Notes under the pieces: generated by a model | What the model was told of the DNA's origin: nothing | The model's input: the letters and a program-made list of their open reading frames with translations, nothing else | The model's database searches: none | In this document: in pieces, positions 8,553 through 15,120 of the stretch | How positions within the stretch are numbered: the stretch's first letter is position 1 | Layout: each line of letters opens with the position of its first letter | Program-made: the position numbers and the translations under genes | From: Bacteroidales bacterium | Lineage (GTDB): Bacteria; Bacteroidota; Bacteroidia; Bacteroidales; UBA12077 | Length of the DNA: 24,052 bases | Direction of reading: 5' to 3' | Assembly (NCBI GenBank): GCA_003446015.1 | Contig: DMBU01000136.1 | Span: forward strand, 694 to 24,745

Positions 8553-9566
8553 ATGAAAATAAACAGTATACTTTTAATAACTGGCGGCACAGGCTCATTT
8601 GGCCAGGCCGTTTTAAACCGCTTTGTCGATACAGATGAATTTTCTGAAATCAGAATCTTTAGTCGGGATGAGAAAAAGCAGGATGATCTGCGTAAAAAGC
8701 TAAATAATTCCAAAGTAAAATTTTATATTGGCGATGTGCGTGACCAGCGCTCGGTTGATAGTGCTGTAAAAGGGGTCGATTATATTTTCCATGCTGCCGC
8801 CTTAAAACAAGTGCCTTCCTGTGAGTTTTTCCCAATTGAAGCGGTAAAGACCAATGTGCTGGGAGCGGAAAATGTGATGCAATCGGCGGTACGCTTTGGC
8901 GTTAAGAAATTGGTGGTTTTAAGTACCGATAAGGCGGTTTACCCGGTTAATGCCATGGGTTTAACCAAAGGATTGATGGAAAAGGTGATGGTGGCCAATG
9001 CGCGGAATTCGAATTCAACCATTTTGTGCGGTACGCGTTATGGAAACGTAATGGCGAGCAGGGGTTCAGTGATTCCCTTATTTATTGAGCAGATGAAAGC
9101 CGGGAAGGATTTAACCATTACCGACCCCGATATGACCCGCTTTATGATGACCCTGGAAGAAGCCGTTGATCTGGTTTTGTATGCTTTTGAAAACGGGAAT
9201 GCGGGGGATATTTTTGTTCAGAAATCTCCGGCCACAACGATTGAAATTTTGGCAAAAGCGCTTTTGGATTTGTACAAATCGGAGAGCAAAATCAAGATGA
9301 TTGGAACCAGGCATGGGGAAAAACTTTTTGAATCGCTGGTGAATCGGGAAGAGATGGTGAAAGCGGAAGATCTGGGGGCTTATTACAGGATTCCTTCGGA
9401 CGATCGGGATTTGAATTATGATCAGTTTTTCTCGGAAGGGAAAGTGGATATGAGCAAGGTGGAAGAATACCATTCGCACAATACAAAGCAGTTGAATCTG
9501 GAGGAGACGAAGGAGTTGTTGTTGAGGTTGCCGGAGATTCGTGCAGATATTAATTCCACAGTGTAA
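8553..9566 (+). CDS. fnlA: UDP-GlcNAc 4,6-dehydratase/5-epimerase (CapE/FnlA/WbjB), first step to UDP-L-FucNAc
   Basis: The 337-residue extended short-chain dehydrogenase has the NAD(P)-binding GGTGSFG at residues 11-17, DVRDQRSV, HAAALKQVP near 80-88, STDKAVYPVNAMG and K139. CapE-type enzymes carry Met instead of the usual catalytic Tyr in the YxxxK motif, and M135-x3-K139 fits this. The enzyme converts UDP-GlcNAc to the 4-keto-6-deoxy-L-arabino intermediate in the cytoplasm. CapF and CapG homologues follow, completing the pathway. Codons are GC-richer than in the neighbouring glycosyltransferases. The stop codon and last two residues lie inside a dispersed repeat (9557-9595), so the native C-terminus may have been altered by insertion. 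Confidence 0.93.
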   Translation: MKINSILLITGGTGSFGQAVLNRFVDTDEFSEIRIFSRDEKKQDDLRKKLNNSKVKFYIGDVRDQRSVDSAVKGVDYIFHAAALKQVPSCEFFPIEAVKTNVLGAENVMQSAVRFGVKKLVVLSTDKAVYPVNAMGLTKGLMEKVMVANARNSNSTILCGTRYGNVMASRGSVIPLFIEQMKAGKDLTITDPDMTRFMMTLEEAVDLVLYAFENGNAGDIFVQKSPATTIEILAKALLDLYKSESKIKMIGTRHGEKLFESLVNREEMVKAEDLGAYYRIPSDDRDLNYDQFFSEGKVDMSKVEEYHSHNTKQLNLEETKELLLRLPEIRADINSTV

Positions 9567-9595
9567 CACTGTGTTAAACACTGTGTAACACAGTG
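9557..9595 (+). repeat. Double-hairpin repeat copy R1 (39 bases)
   Basis: Two adjacent perfect palindromes: CACAGTGT-A-ACACTGTG, spacer TTAAA, then CACTGTGT-A-ACACAGTG. Each has 8-base arms around a single A. R1 supplies the TAA stop (9564-9566) of the preceding dehydratase gene and lies 13 bases before the GxxExxY gene. R4 matches it at 38/39 positions. Confidence 0.9.
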
Positions 9596-9608
9596 AAATT
9601 TTTTATAA

Positions 9609-9980
9609 ATGGAAATAAACGAAATCACCCACGAAATTCTTGATTCTGCTTATAAAATACATTCTACTTTGGGGCCAGGACTTCTTGAGTCTTCGTATCA
9701 AGCATGTCTGGTTTATGAATTAAAGAAAAAGGGAATGAAAGTCGAGGTGGAAAAACCACTCCCACTCATTTATGAAGAAGTAAAATTGGATTGCGGTTAT
9801 CGGATTGATATTTTAGTCGAAGGCCAAGTCGTTGTTGAATTGAAGACGGTTGAAGCTTTCAAGGATGTTCATACTGCTCAAGTCTTGACATATTTAAAGT
9901 TATCAGGTTGTAAAGTCGGATTATTGTTAAATTTCTATACCAAAAGTTTAAAAGACGGAATTAAAAGATTAGTATTATAA
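9609..9980 (+). CDS. GxxExxY family protein (PD-(D/E)XK nuclease-like)
   Basis: The 123-residue protein contains the family signature G24-LLE27-SSY30 in the segment GPGLLESSYQACL. It also has a PD-(D/E)XK-like core: YRIDIL with D67, then VVVELKT with E77-x-K79. The length fits the GxxExxY family, whose function is unknown and whose members occur scattered in Bacteroidota genomes. It has no obvious role in sugar metabolism and splits the otherwise contiguous capE-capF-capG pathway. It is flanked by copies of the double-hairpin repeat 13 bases upstream and 3 bases downstream, as a mobile or homing-type unit would be. Mobility is inferred; the family call is firm. Confidence 0.88.
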   Translation: MEINEITHEILDSAYKIHSTLGPGLLESSYQACLVYELKKKGMKVEVEKPLPLIYEEVKLDCGYRIDILVEGQVVVELKTVEAFKDVHTAQVLTYLKLSGCKVGLLLNFYTKSLKDGIKRLVL

Positions 9981-9983
9981 TTA

Positions 9984-10022
9984 CACTGAGTAACACTGTG
10001 ATAAACACTGTGTAACTCTTTG
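9984..10022 (+). repeat. Double-hairpin repeat copy R2 (39 bases, degenerate)
   Basis: This copy lies just after the GxxExxY stop codon and matches R1 at 33 of 39 positions in the same orientation. Its outer arms are eroded, while the central segment keeps ACACTGTG and CACTGTGTAAC. It overlaps a possible TTG start (10020) of the next gene, which makes that start less likely to be native. Confidence 0.8.
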
Positions 10023-10034
10023 AAACTTAAAAAT

Positions 10035-11207
10035 ATGAAAATAGGAATAACAGGCCAAACAGGCTTTGTCGGAACACATCTCTACAATTTCCTGGGATTG
10101 CAGGGAAACGTAGAACGTATCTCCTTCAAAGACGAATACTTTCAGAATATCGAACAATTATTGTCCTTTGTGAAGTCCTGCGATGTGATTGTTCATCTGG
10201 CGGCCATGAACCGCCACGGTGATCCGCAAGTGATCTACGATACAAATATCGAATTGGTTAAAAAATTAACCACTGCCTGCGAACTGGCGGATGTAAAACC
10301 CCATATTCTTTTTTCTTCTTCTACACAGGAAGAAAAAGACAATGCCTACGGAAAATCAAAGCTGGAGGGGCGTAAGCTGCTGGAAGATTGGGCAAAAAGA
10401 AATAAAGCACAATTCACGGGATTGATTATTCCCAATGTTTTTGGTCCTTTTGGAAACCCCTATTATAATTCTTTTATCGCTACTTTTTGTCATCAACTGA
10501 CACACGAAGAACAACCCAGGATTGATGTGGATGGAGAGGTGAAGTTGATTTATGTTGGGGAATTGGTGAAGGTGATTTGGGGTGAGATTAAGAATAGAAC
10601 ACAGATAACACGGATTGAGCAGATTATCACAGATAAAAAAATCAGCGTAAATCAGTCTGATCAGCGTCATCAGCGTTCCATTTCTCACACTAGCGAAATA
10701 AAAGTATCCCAAGTTCTTAGCTTACTTGAATCATACAAAGCAAACTACTTCGAAAAAGGAATCATCCCCAATCTGGACAATGAATTCGAGAAAAACCTTT
10801 TCAATACCTTTCTTTGCTATATCGACCACAAAAGCTTTTTCCCTTTTCAGCTCACAAAACATTCGGATGAGCGAGGTTCTTTTGTTGAAACAATTAAATT
10901 AAACAGCGGAGGACAAGTTTCTTTTTCGACCACCGTTCCGGGAATCACGCGTGGAAATCATTACCATACCCGAAAAGCAGAACGCTTCGCTGTGATTAAA
11001 GGAAAAGCCAGAATTGAATTGCGGAAAATTGGTACTGAGGTGGTTTTGAGTTTTGAATTGGATGGAGATAAGCCGTCCTTTGTAGATATGCCTGTGTGGT
11101 ATACGCACAATATCACGAATATTGGTGATGAGGAGCTTTATACCTTCTTTTGGATTAACGAGCATTTTGATCCGGAGGATGGGGATACTTATTTTGAAAA
11201 CGTATAA
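10035..11207 (+). CDS. fnlB: CapF/FnlB/WbjC bifunctional UDP-sugar epimerase/reductase
   Basis: The protein has an N-terminal SDR domain (MKIGITGQTGFVGTHL, with the GxxGxxG fold; YGKSK as the YxxxK catalytic pair) and a C-terminal cupin (GNHYHTRKAERF metal-binding motif, then PVWYTHNI). This is the CapF architecture. CapF epimerises and reduces the CapE product to UDP-L-6-deoxy-TalNAc. The ATG at 10035 is chosen because the Rossmann strand begins immediately; a TTG at 10020 lies within repeat R2 and would add five residues. At 391 residues it is longer than typical CapF (about 370). The excess maps to about residues 187-223, where a dispersed-repeat sequence (10593-10680) is read in frame between the two domains. 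Confidence 0.92.
   Translation: MKIGITGQTGFVGTHLYNFLGLQGNVERISFKDEYFQNIEQLLSFVKSCDVIVHLAAMNRHGDPQVIYDTNIELVKKLTTACELADVKPHILFSSSTQEEKDNAYGKSKLEGRKLLEDWAKRNKAQFTGLIIPNVFGPFGNPYYNSFIATFCHQLTHEEQPRIDVDGEVKLIYVGELVKVIWGEIKNRTQITRIEQIITDKKISVNQSDQRHQRSISHTSEIKVSQVLSLLESYKANYFEKGIIPNLDNEFEKNLFNTFLCYIDHKSFFPFQLTKHSDERGSFVETIKLNSGGQVSFSTTVPGITRGNHYHTRKAERFAVIKGKARIELRKIGTEVVLSFELDGDKPSFVDMPVWYTHNITNIGDEELYTFFWINEHFDPEDGDTYFENV
10593..10680 (+). repeat. Imperfect inverted-repeat element embedded in frame in the CapF gene
   Basis: The stretch starts GAACACAGATAACACGGATT, has a central run of A residues near 10633-10640, and ends with CAGCGTCATCAGCGTTC. The right half is an imperfect reverse complement of the left (GAAC, AGAT/TGAT and GAT steps recur in register), giving a hairpin of about 80 bases. 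Sequence of this style is common between genes in Bacteroidota. Here it is translated in frame as a basic, polar linker. Short Glu-Ile-Lys codon sets occur on both sides (10584-10592 and 10695-10703) and may be a decayed target duplication. Confidence 0.65.
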
Positions 11208-11216
11208 TGATTAGCC

Positions 11217-11255
11217 CACTGTGTAACACTGTGTCATACACTGTGTAACACTGTG
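11217..11255 (+). repeat. Double-hairpin repeat copy R3 (39 bases)
   Basis: Begins nine bases after the CapF stop codon. It reads CACTGTGT-AACACTGTG, a short spacer, then CACTGTGT-AACACTGTG, and matches R1 at 35 of 39 positions in the same orientation. Most differences are in the outer arms and the spacer (TCATA instead of TTAAA). Confidence 0.85.
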
Positions 11256-11281
11256 GCCAAAAAATAAAAAAAATAAAGGCA

Positions 11282-11350
11282 ATGACTGTTGTGTCTACAA
11301 GGTCGGGAAATAATCCAGAGGTTGCGAATACGTATTTTGAAAAAGTGTAA
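11282..11350 (+). pseudogene. Vestigial chimera: start of a capG/fnlC copy fused to the end of a capF/fnlB copy
   Basis: A 22-codon frame ends in TAA. Its first part, KIKAMTVVSTR when read from 11273, mirrors the start of the intact downstream CapG (KLKVMTVVGTR). Its last 12 residues, NPEVANTYFEKV, mirror the end of the intact upstream CapF (DPEDGDTYFENV). The last 39 bases match the capF 3' end at about 31 of 39 positions. The repeat R4 begins nine bases after the vestige, exactly as R3 begins nine bases after capF. This fits a former tandem capF-repeat-capG duplication that lost its middle. It is unlikely to make a functional product. Confidence 0.7.
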
Positions 11351-11359
11351 AAATAATTT

Positions 11360-11398
11360 CACAGTGTAACACTGTGTTAAACACTGAGTAACACAGTG
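11360..11398 (+). repeat. Double-hairpin repeat copy R4 (39 bases)
   Basis: Matches R1 at 38 of 39 positions (one T-to-A change in the second hairpin) and is in the same orientation. It lies between the capG/capF vestige and the intact capG gene, 16 bases before the capG start codon, so it could affect translation or transcript stability of capG. Confidence 0.9.
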
Positions 11399-11414
11399 TC
11401 CCAATATAAATTAT

Positions 11415-12653
11415 ATGAAAGAAATTAAAAAATTAAAGGTAATGACAGTAGTCGGCACACGCCCCGAAATCATCCGCCTATCTGCCACCATCAAGCTCCT
11501 CGACAAGTACACCAATCAGGTTTTTGTCCATACAGGTCAGAACTACGATTATGAACTGAACGAAATCTTTTTCGAGGATTTGGGTTTGCGCAAGCCCGAC
11601 CATTTTATGAATGTGGACACAACATCTTTAGGCTCTGCCATAGGCGATATCTTTAAGAAAACGGAAGAGATTATCGCTCTTGAGCAGCCGGATGCCTTGT
11701 TGGTACTTGGTGATACCAATTCCTGCCTATCAGCCTATATGGCCAAGCGCAAGCATATTCCCATTTTCCATATGGAAGCAGGCAACCGCAGTTTCGATTT
11801 CAATGTGCCGGAAGAGATCAACCGCCGCATCATCGATCACATTGCCGATTTCAATCTGGTTTATACCGAGCATGCCAGAAGACATCTGTTATCCGAAGGC
11901 CTTCAACACCGAAGAATTTATCTCACGGGTTCTCCCATGTGGGAAGTGCTTCAGCAAAACATGGAAAAAATAAACAACTCCGATGTTTTAGGGAGATTGA
12001 ATAAGCAATTGGAAGAAGAAAAACGACACAGTGGAACACAGAGTTTAAACACAGTGTTACACTGTGAACCAAAAAAATACTTTATGGTCTCTTTCCACCG
12101 CGAAGAAAACGTGGACAACGAAGAAAACCTAAAACAGATACTCACAACCCTCAATAAACTGGCTGAGCAATACAAGCTTCCAATAATTGTTTCTACCCAT
12201 CCAAGAACCAGAAAAAGGATAGAAGCACTGGACTCATCACTCATCACTTCTCCCCTGAGCGAAGTCGAAGGGCATCACTCATCACTCATCTCATTTTTAA
12301 AACCCTTCAGCTTTACCGACTATATCCACCTGCAACAAAACGCCCTCTGCACCATTTCCGATTCCGGCACCATCAGCGAAGAATCAGCCATGCTTCATTT
12401 TCCGGCCATCAGTCTCCGCCAATCCATGGAGAGACCCGAAGCACAGGATGCAGGGAGTATTGTTTTAACCGGGTTTGATTTGGATATTGTTTTAAATGCT
12501 ATTGCCACTGTAGTTGATGAATCCTCATCACCCATTACCCATCACTCATCACCAAAAGAATATCAAATAGAAAACACCTCCTGGCGGGTTTTAAAACTGA
12601 TTCTTGGAAATACGAAATTAAGCAACAAATGGTGGGGGATAAATAAAGTTTAA
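11415..12653 (+). CDS. fnlC: UDP-L-FucNAc-forming 2-epimerase (CapG/FnlC/WbjD, WecB-like)
   Basis: The 412-residue protein has the non-hydrolysing UDP-HexNAc 2-epimerase fold: MTVVGTRPEIIRL start, VHTGQNYDYELNEIFF, FHMEAGNRSFDFNVPEEINRR, VSFHREENVDN and SDSGTISEESAMLH. After CapE and CapF it should epimerise UDP-6-deoxy-L-TalNAc to UDP-L-FucNAc in the cytoplasm. The protein is roughly 35 residues longer than typical CapG. The excess comes from three in-frame repeat-derived segments: HSGTQSLNTVLHCE (residues about 205-218), a Ser/His-rich stretch around the SEVEGHHSS segment, and SSPITHHSSP near residues 373-382. All catalytic motifs are intact, so activity is probably kept. The start at 11415 fits the family N-terminus. 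Confidence 0.93.
   Translation: MKEIKKLKVMTVVGTRPEIIRLSATIKLLDKYTNQVFVHTGQNYDYELNEIFFEDLGLRKPDHFMNVDTTSLGSAIGDIFKKTEEIIALEQPDALLVLGDTNSCLSAYMAKRKHIPIFHMEAGNRSFDFNVPEEINRRIIDHIADFNLVYTEHARRHLLSEGLQHRRIYLTGSPMWEVLQQNMEKINNSDVLGRLNKQLEEEKRHSGTQSLNTVLHCEPKKYFMVSFHREENVDNEENLKQILTTLNKLAEQYKLPIIVSTHPRTRKRIEALDSSLITSPLSEVEGHHSSLISFLKPFSFTDYIHLQQNALCTISDSGTISEESAMLHFPAISLRQSMERPEAQDAGSIVLTGFDLDIVLNAIATVVDESSSPITHHSSPKEYQIENTSWRVLKLILGNTKLSNKWWGINKV
12027..12066 (-). repeat. Double-hairpin repeat copy R5, inverted and inside the CapG gene
   Basis: The reverse complement of this 40-base stretch matches R1 exactly over the first 17 bases (CACAGTGTAACACTGTG). The remainder matches with one extra base and four mismatches. 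It is the only copy in the opposite orientation and the only one fully inside a coding region. The open reading frame passes through it without a stop. Confidence 0.85.
12232..12290 (+). repeat. Compound repeat in the CapG gene: CATCACTCATCAC runs around a TGAGCGAAGTCGAAG motif
   Basis: ACTCATCACTCATCAC precedes, and GGCATCACTCATCACTCATC follows, a central CCCTGAGCGAAGTCGAAGGG (12253-12272) whose ends (CCCT/AGGG) are complementary. The motif recurs twice near the window end (23509-23550). It is translated in frame between the HPRTRKRIEAL and FLKPFSFTDY segments of CapG, where homologues have only a short loop. Confidence 0.7.
12523..12553 (+). repeat. Second CATCACYCATYAC-type run inside the CapG gene
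   Basis: A low-complexity run, CCTCATCACCCATTACCCAT followed by CACTCATCACC, repeats the pattern at 12232-12290. It encodes a Ser/Pro/His-rich stretch just before the C-terminal helix (YQIENTSWRVLKLIL) of CapG and keeps the frame. Confidence 0.6.
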
Positions 12654-12713
12654 ATGTATAAAAAGATTAAAAACGGAATACAATAGATAAAATCAAAACA
12701 GTTATTTAGAACA

Positions 12714-13910
12714 ATGCGATCACTAAAAATATTAATTTCTCATACTAGTGTATACAATAATGCAGGATGGGGCAGAATTTTCCCTTTAGCAACAGGTCTG
12801 GTAAAACAAGGACATAGAGTAACTATTTTAACAACAAATCCAAAATTCTCTTTAATTACTAAAAGGAAAGTTATAAATAATGTTGATATTATTATTTATC
12901 CTGAAATAGTTCCAATGAGAATTTCAAAAATGGGCTTTGGTTTTCTTAGCCTGTTTTTGAAAATAATCCATTCTTTTTTTAATAGGTATGATGTAGTTCA
13001 GTCGGATAATGGGCACAGACCATTGGCTGGTATACCATGTAGAATCAATAAAAGAAGATTTGGATCTGTTTATGTTGCTGAATGGTATGATTGGTATGGT
13101 AAAGGGGGGCAATATGATGCTAAAAAGAAACTCTTTAAATTACTATTGGGTTGGTATGAATTAAAATACGAAATAAAAGATAAAAAAGTAGCTGATGGCG
13201 TGGTTGTTCTTTCAGAGGTTTTAAGAAACAGAGCAGAACAATTTAAACCCAAAGAAAGGATTAGAAAAATTCATGGAGGCGCAGACGTAGATAGTATACC
13301 CTATTTAAAAGATAACTCACAACTAAAAAAGAAATATAGCATTGATAGTGAGGTATTAACATTTGGTTACATAACATCAAATAGTTATAATCTTGCAGAG
13401 TTTTCTCCACTTATTGATGCGATTAGTAAATCTGAACATTCAAGAAAAATAAAAATTTTAATTTTTGGAGAATCGAATTCAATAGCGAGTCAATTGAAAC
13501 CAGAAACAATGGATTTGTTTATGTTTATGGGTTGGATTGATTTTAGTAGAGATTATGAAAAACTACAATGTGTAGATACTTTCTTTTTATTTAAGGAGGA
13601 ATCTTTAGGAAATAAGGCTGGTTGGCCTAATTGTATAGGAGATTATTTAGCTTGTGGTCGTCCCGTTTTGCTGAATCCTGTTGGAGAAGTTGTCGATTTT
13701 GCGAAGAAATATCCCATTGCATTTTTGGAAACGACAAGGGAAAGCGAAAGTATTTTGAGTAAAATAGAATATCTTGATGAAAATATTTCAAGGATTAAAG
13801 AAGAAGGGGTAACCATAAGAAAACTTGCGGAAAATATTGTTTCCTGGGAGGCTAAAAGTGAGGAGTTAAGCTCATTTTATTTTTATTTATTAGAAAACAA
13901 AGCTGTGTAA
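12714..13910 (+). CDS. GT-B fold glycosyltransferase (family 4-like)
   Basis: The 398-residue protein begins MRSLKILISHTSVYNNAGWG, with PLATGLVKQGHRVTILTTN forming the first beta-alpha-beta units typical of GT4 enzymes. The C-terminal domain has ILIFGESNSIA, FMGWIDFS and IGDYLACGRPVLLNPVGEVVDF, corresponding to the donor-binding region. The standard E-x7-E is not clear-cut, so it is a divergent member. It follows the FucNAc module and may transfer L-FucNAc or its derivative, but that is positional inference. The region is AT-rich again, unlike the preceding capE-G genes. Confidence 0.8.
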   Translation: MRSLKILISHTSVYNNAGWGRIFPLATGLVKQGHRVTILTTNPKFSLITKRKVINNVDIIIYPEIVPMRISKMGFGFLSLFLKIIHSFFNRYDVVQSDNGHRPLAGIPCRINKRRFGSVYVAEWYDWYGKGGQYDAKKKLFKLLLGWYELKYEIKDKKVADGVVVLSEVLRNRAEQFKPKERIRKIHGGADVDSIPYLKDNSQLKKKYSIDSEVLTFGYITSNSYNLAEFSPLIDAISKSEHSRKIKILIFGESNSIASQLKPETMDLFMFMGWIDFSRDYEKLQCVDTFFLFKEESLGNKAGWPNCIGDYLACGRPVLLNPVGEVVDFAKKYPIAFLETTRESESILSKIEYLDENISRIKEEGVTIRKLAENIVSWEAKSEELSSFYFYLLENKAV

Positions 13911-13947
13911 ATAGCTTTATACATATTTATATTCTTTTATTAATTCA

Positions 13948-15084
13948 ATGTCAAAAGATAATACTTCAAGTACAGATACTATTAGGATTACTTTATTAGG
14001 TGATATTTTCCCCGGGGAATTATCATTTACCGAAGGCTATGGTATTAAATCCCAGTTCGAAAATCATAAGGGGAAGCCTTGGGAAAAAAGTATTAAATCA
14101 ATAACAGGCGAAAATGATCTAATCATTGGTAATCTTGAAAGCCCTCTCATAAGCCAAAAAGAAATAATAAAGGAGACATTTCATGGACATCCTGATTTCG
14201 CAACGTTTCTAAAAAATAGCGGAATCAATATAGTTAATATTGCAAATAACCATATACTTGAGCAAAGCAAAAGAGGATTTAATAGTACACTAAGAATTTT
14301 AAATAAAGAGAGCGTGAATTATGTGGGGAATGAGGAAAATGGAGGTTCACGAATAATATATCAAACCGTTAATGGGATAGAAATTGCAATAGCTGGTTTT
14401 AGTAGTGTTGATTTACAGGTGATTAATAACGATCATGATTTTGCTATTTTAACAGAGAGTAATGTAATAAGTAGTATTGAGGAGATGTCAATTCAAAAAG
14501 CTGATGTTAAAATACTATGTTTTCACTGGGGGAATGAATATGTTCATATTCCTTCGCTTGATCAAAGGAAAATGGCCTATAAATTTATTGATGCAGGGGC
14601 AGATATAATTGCAGGACATCATTCTCACGTCATTCAACCTTACGAAAAATATAAAAACGGGCATATATTTTATTCACTAGGTAATTTTATGTTTGATTAT
14701 TTACATTCAAATATGGTTCGAATGGGATTGGTTGCAACCATAGAAATAGACAAAAACAAGAATTTGAGTGTAAGTTTAAAAGGAGTAAAATTATCATATA
14801 AGGATACTGTCACATTATTACCAGCAAGCAAATTCATGAAATTTTACGGGAATATTACAGAATTATATGATGATTTCAAGACGTTGCCAGATAAACTATA
14901 TATAGAGAGATATCAGAAAATGCATAGGAAGAACCGTTTTCAAAGACGATTAGCAATGAAAGCTCACATTTTTACTGAGTTTTTTATTATAAGTCCTAAG
15001 GATAAAGCAAGACTATTGAAAAACGTGATAAATTATTATTCACTTTTATTAAGAGGAGCCTTATTTGGAAAGGAAAATGAATAA
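13948..15084 (+). CDS. CapA family protein (PgsA/CapA metallophosphatase-like)
   Basis: The 378-residue protein shows the CapA (PGA_cap) motifs in order: LLGDIFPGE at 17-24, GNLESPL at 61-67, NIANNHILE at 97-105, CFHWGNEY at 191-198, and AGHHSHVIQPYE from 222, followed by YSLGNFMFD. These give the metal-binding Asp, Asn and His residues of a calcineurin-like phosphoesterase fold. CapA proteins act in capsule and poly-gamma-glutamate synthesis, but their reaction is not settled. Unlike many CapA proteins it has no signal peptide or membrane anchor, so a cytoplasmic role is likely. It sits directly before a CapK-like gene. Confidence 0.85.
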   Translation: MSKDNTSSTDTIRITLLGDIFPGELSFTEGYGIKSQFENHKGKPWEKSIKSITGENDLIIGNLESPLISQKEIIKETFHGHPDFATFLKNSGINIVNIANNHILEQSKRGFNSTLRILNKESVNYVGNEENGGSRIIYQTVNGIEIAIAGFSSVDLQVINNDHDFAILTESNVISSIEEMSIQKADVKILCFHWGNEYVHIPSLDQRKMAYKFIDAGADIIAGHHSHVIQPYEKYKNGHIFYSLGNFMFDYLHSNMVRMGLVATIEIDKNKNLSVSLKGVKLSYKDTVTLLPASKFMKFYGNITELYDDFKTLPDKLYIERYQKMHRKNRFQRRLAMKAHIFTEFFIISPKDKARLLKNVINYYSLLLRGALFGKENE

Positions 15085-15120
15085 ATTAAAATTTAAGGTA
15101 TTTAAAAAGTTTCTATAAAC

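Noticed and set aside
9111..9581. Long open frame on the minus strand (156 codons) across the CapE gene
   Set aside because: It is antisense to strongly conserved CapE motifs, has no family resemblance, and results from the GC-rich codon use of that gene.
9984..10034. TTG at 10020 as the start of CapF
   Set aside because: The TTG lies inside repeat R2 and adds five residues before the conserved Rossmann start; the ATG at 10035 fits the family.
11680..11973. 97-codon frame in another phase within the CapG gene
   Set aside because: It overlaps the core catalytic motifs of CapG in a shifted frame and has no recognisable protein features.
12654..12686. Eleven-codon frame (MYKKIKNGIQ) directly after the CapG stop
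   Set aside because: It might be a vestige of a gene start, like the two reported, but it is too short and low in complexity to support that.
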